A DNA stretch of 7,663 nucleotides, from assembly GCA_046094425.1 (NCBI GenBank), contig JBJTHI010000104.1, forward strand, positions 1 to 7,663, in the 5' to 3' direction. Position numbers and translations under genes: made by a program. Positions 7,076-7,663 of the stretch are shown here, piece after piece. This DNA is from JANPCX01 sp046094425. GTDB lineage: Bacteria > Pseudomonadota > Gammaproteobacteria > Burkholderiales > Burkholderiaceae_C. The stretch's first letter is position 1, and every line of letters begins with the position of its first letter. Under the pieces are notes generated by a model. The model saw only the letters and a list, made by a program, of their open reading frames with translations. It made no database searches and was not told the origin of the DNA.

Positions 7076-7109
7076 GTAGCAAGTATCTCACATTGAGATA
7101 CTTGCTACA
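7075..7109. promoter_or_regulatory. Perfect 35-base dyad: probable operator of the chrBA operon
   Basis: TGTAGCAAGTATCTCA (7075-7090) and its exact reverse complement (7094-7109) flank the centre CAT. All 16 pairs match; the next base on either side does not. The dyad fills most of the 42-base gap between ridA and chrB and its left edge is the first base of the chrB start codon. No T-run follows on either strand, so it is a poor terminator, and such long symmetry beside a regulator gene is typical of an operator. ChrB is the obvious candidate binder, but this is inferred from position only. Confidence 0.8.
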
Positions 7110-7110
7110 A
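7082..7110 (-). promoter_or_regulatory. Predicted chrB promoter inside the dyad
   Basis: On the - strand, TTGTAG (7110-7105) and GATACT (7087-7082) are separated by exactly 17 bases. The second is four of six to TATAAT; the first keeps only the TTG of TTGACA. Six bases separate the -10 from the A of the chrB ATG, so transcription would start at or next to the start codon, giving a leaderless mRNA. Both hexamers lie within the dyad apart from the first base of the -35, so a bound repressor would cover the whole promoter. The hexamers are moderate matches; the geometry is the stronger argument. Confidence 0.5.
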
Positions 7111-7117
7111 ATAGAAT

Positions 7118-7624
7118 TCAACCGTCACTGAATGATGTGGCAGCCACTCCCACCACCAAGTCCAACTCCACCGCAGCGCCTTTGGGCAGTTGCGCCACGC
7201 CCACCGAAGTGCGTGTGTGTTTGCCCGCGTTACCGAGCACCTCGTGCAGCACCTGAGAAGCCGCGTCGGCCACTTCGCTTTGTTGGGTGAAGTGGGGGCT
7301 GCTGCGCGTGTAGACCGTCAAGCGCAGGGCTTGCTGAATGTTCGACAAACTACCCAGGCTGGTTTTGAGCAGGGCCAGCGCACGCATGGCGCAAATTTGC
7401 GCGCCCACTTGCGCTTGCGCCAAGGACACGTCGCTGCCGACTTCGCCGACCACCATCACCGTGCTGCCCACACGCGGCACCTGGCCGCTGACGAACACTT
7501 GGTTGCCGTGGCGTATGGTGGACGTGTAGTTTCCGCCGATGATGAGTTCGCCGTCGAAGCGGTGCCCGAGTTGGTCGGCCCAGGCGTTGAAGCGGGCGTC
7601 GGGGCAGGTGAGGGTGTCTGTCAT
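7118..7624 (-). CDS. RidA (YjgF/YER057c/UK114) family protein
   Basis: A 168-residue member of the RidA superfamily, of the longer type (about 150-170 residues against about 130 for E. coli RidA). Classical RidA deaminates reactive enamine/imine intermediates such as 2-aminoacrylate made by PLP enzymes; other subfamilies have different or unknown roles. Visible features: an N-terminal extension (about 1-27), NQVFVSGQVPRVG (about 41-53), a helix with CAMRALALLKTSLGSL, RLTVYTRSSPHF, and TRTSVGVAQLPKGAAVELDL. Arg138 in the last block aligns with catalytic Arg105 of E. coli RidA. AGAGG lies 7 bases before the ATG at 7624. The protein is cytoplasmic. It is the first - strand gene here, 42 bases before chrB; shared transcription with chrB is possible but the dyad between them argues for separate control. 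Confidence 0.9.
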   Translation of the reverse strand: MTDTLTCPDARFNAWADQLGHRFDGELIIGGNYTSTIRHGNQVFVSGQVPRVGSTVMVVGEVGSDVSLAQAQVGAQICAMRALALLKTSLGSLSNIQQALRLTVYTRSSPHFTQQSEVADAASQVLHEVLGNAGKHTRTSVGVAQLPKGAAVELDLVVGVAATSFSDG

Positions 7625-7663
7625 GGCATGGCCTCTTTGGGTGGAACCTAGATCCGGCAGTTG

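Noticed and set aside
7075..7109. The dyad as a terminator for ridA or as a mobile-element end
   Set aside because: There is no T-run after the stem on either strand and no transposase or target duplication nearby; its position on the chrB start fits an operator better.

Overview
The window looks like chromosomal DNA of a betaproteobacterium of the order Burkholderiales, most likely Comamonadaceae-like (inference). The grounds are a trimeric porin of the burkholderial type, an AMP nucleosidase, a DUF3047 lipoprotein, a ChrB/ChrA chromate-resistance pair, and GC-rich coding DNA with long shadow ORFs. I see no rRNA, tRNA, CRISPR array, insertion sequence or other mobile element. There is no gene-free stretch longer than about 300 bases.

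Left part (1-2372, + strand): a 215-base leader holds a hairpin and a possible 33-codon mini-ORF. It precedes a 418-residue outer-membrane porin, which ends at a textbook UUCG-capped rho-independent terminator. A DUF3047 lipoprotein gene follows. It converges on amn, encoded on the - strand (2388-3881, AMP nucleosidase), with only 15 bases between the two stop codons. A 223-base divergent spacer separates amn from a + strand gene for a small secreted protein of unknown function (4105-4383).

Right part (4433-7624, all - strand): reading from the right, the genes are a RidA-family protein, a 42-base gap, chrB (chromate-responsive regulator), a 10-base gap, chrA (two-domain chromate efflux transporter), and a rhodanese-like sulfurtransferase whose start codon overlaps the chrA stop (ATGA). 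chrB, chrA and the rhodanese gene form a compact operon for chromate resistance. ChrA would pump chromate out, ChrB would control expression, and the rhodanese is a recurrent accessory of such operons.

The most striking non-coding element is a perfect 16-bp inverted repeat with a 3-base centre at 7075-7109. It fills nearly the whole ridA-chrB gap and ends on the first base of the chrB start codon. A promoter-like pair (TTGTAG, 17 bases, GATACT) lies inside it, spaced so that transcription would begin at the A of the chrB ATG. I read this as an operator-promoter for a leaderless chrB transcript. The second item worth attention is the porin leader, where the ribosome-binding module GGAGGC-(C/T)-CCTATG occurs twice, with complementary GCCTCC segments that could pair in alternative ways.
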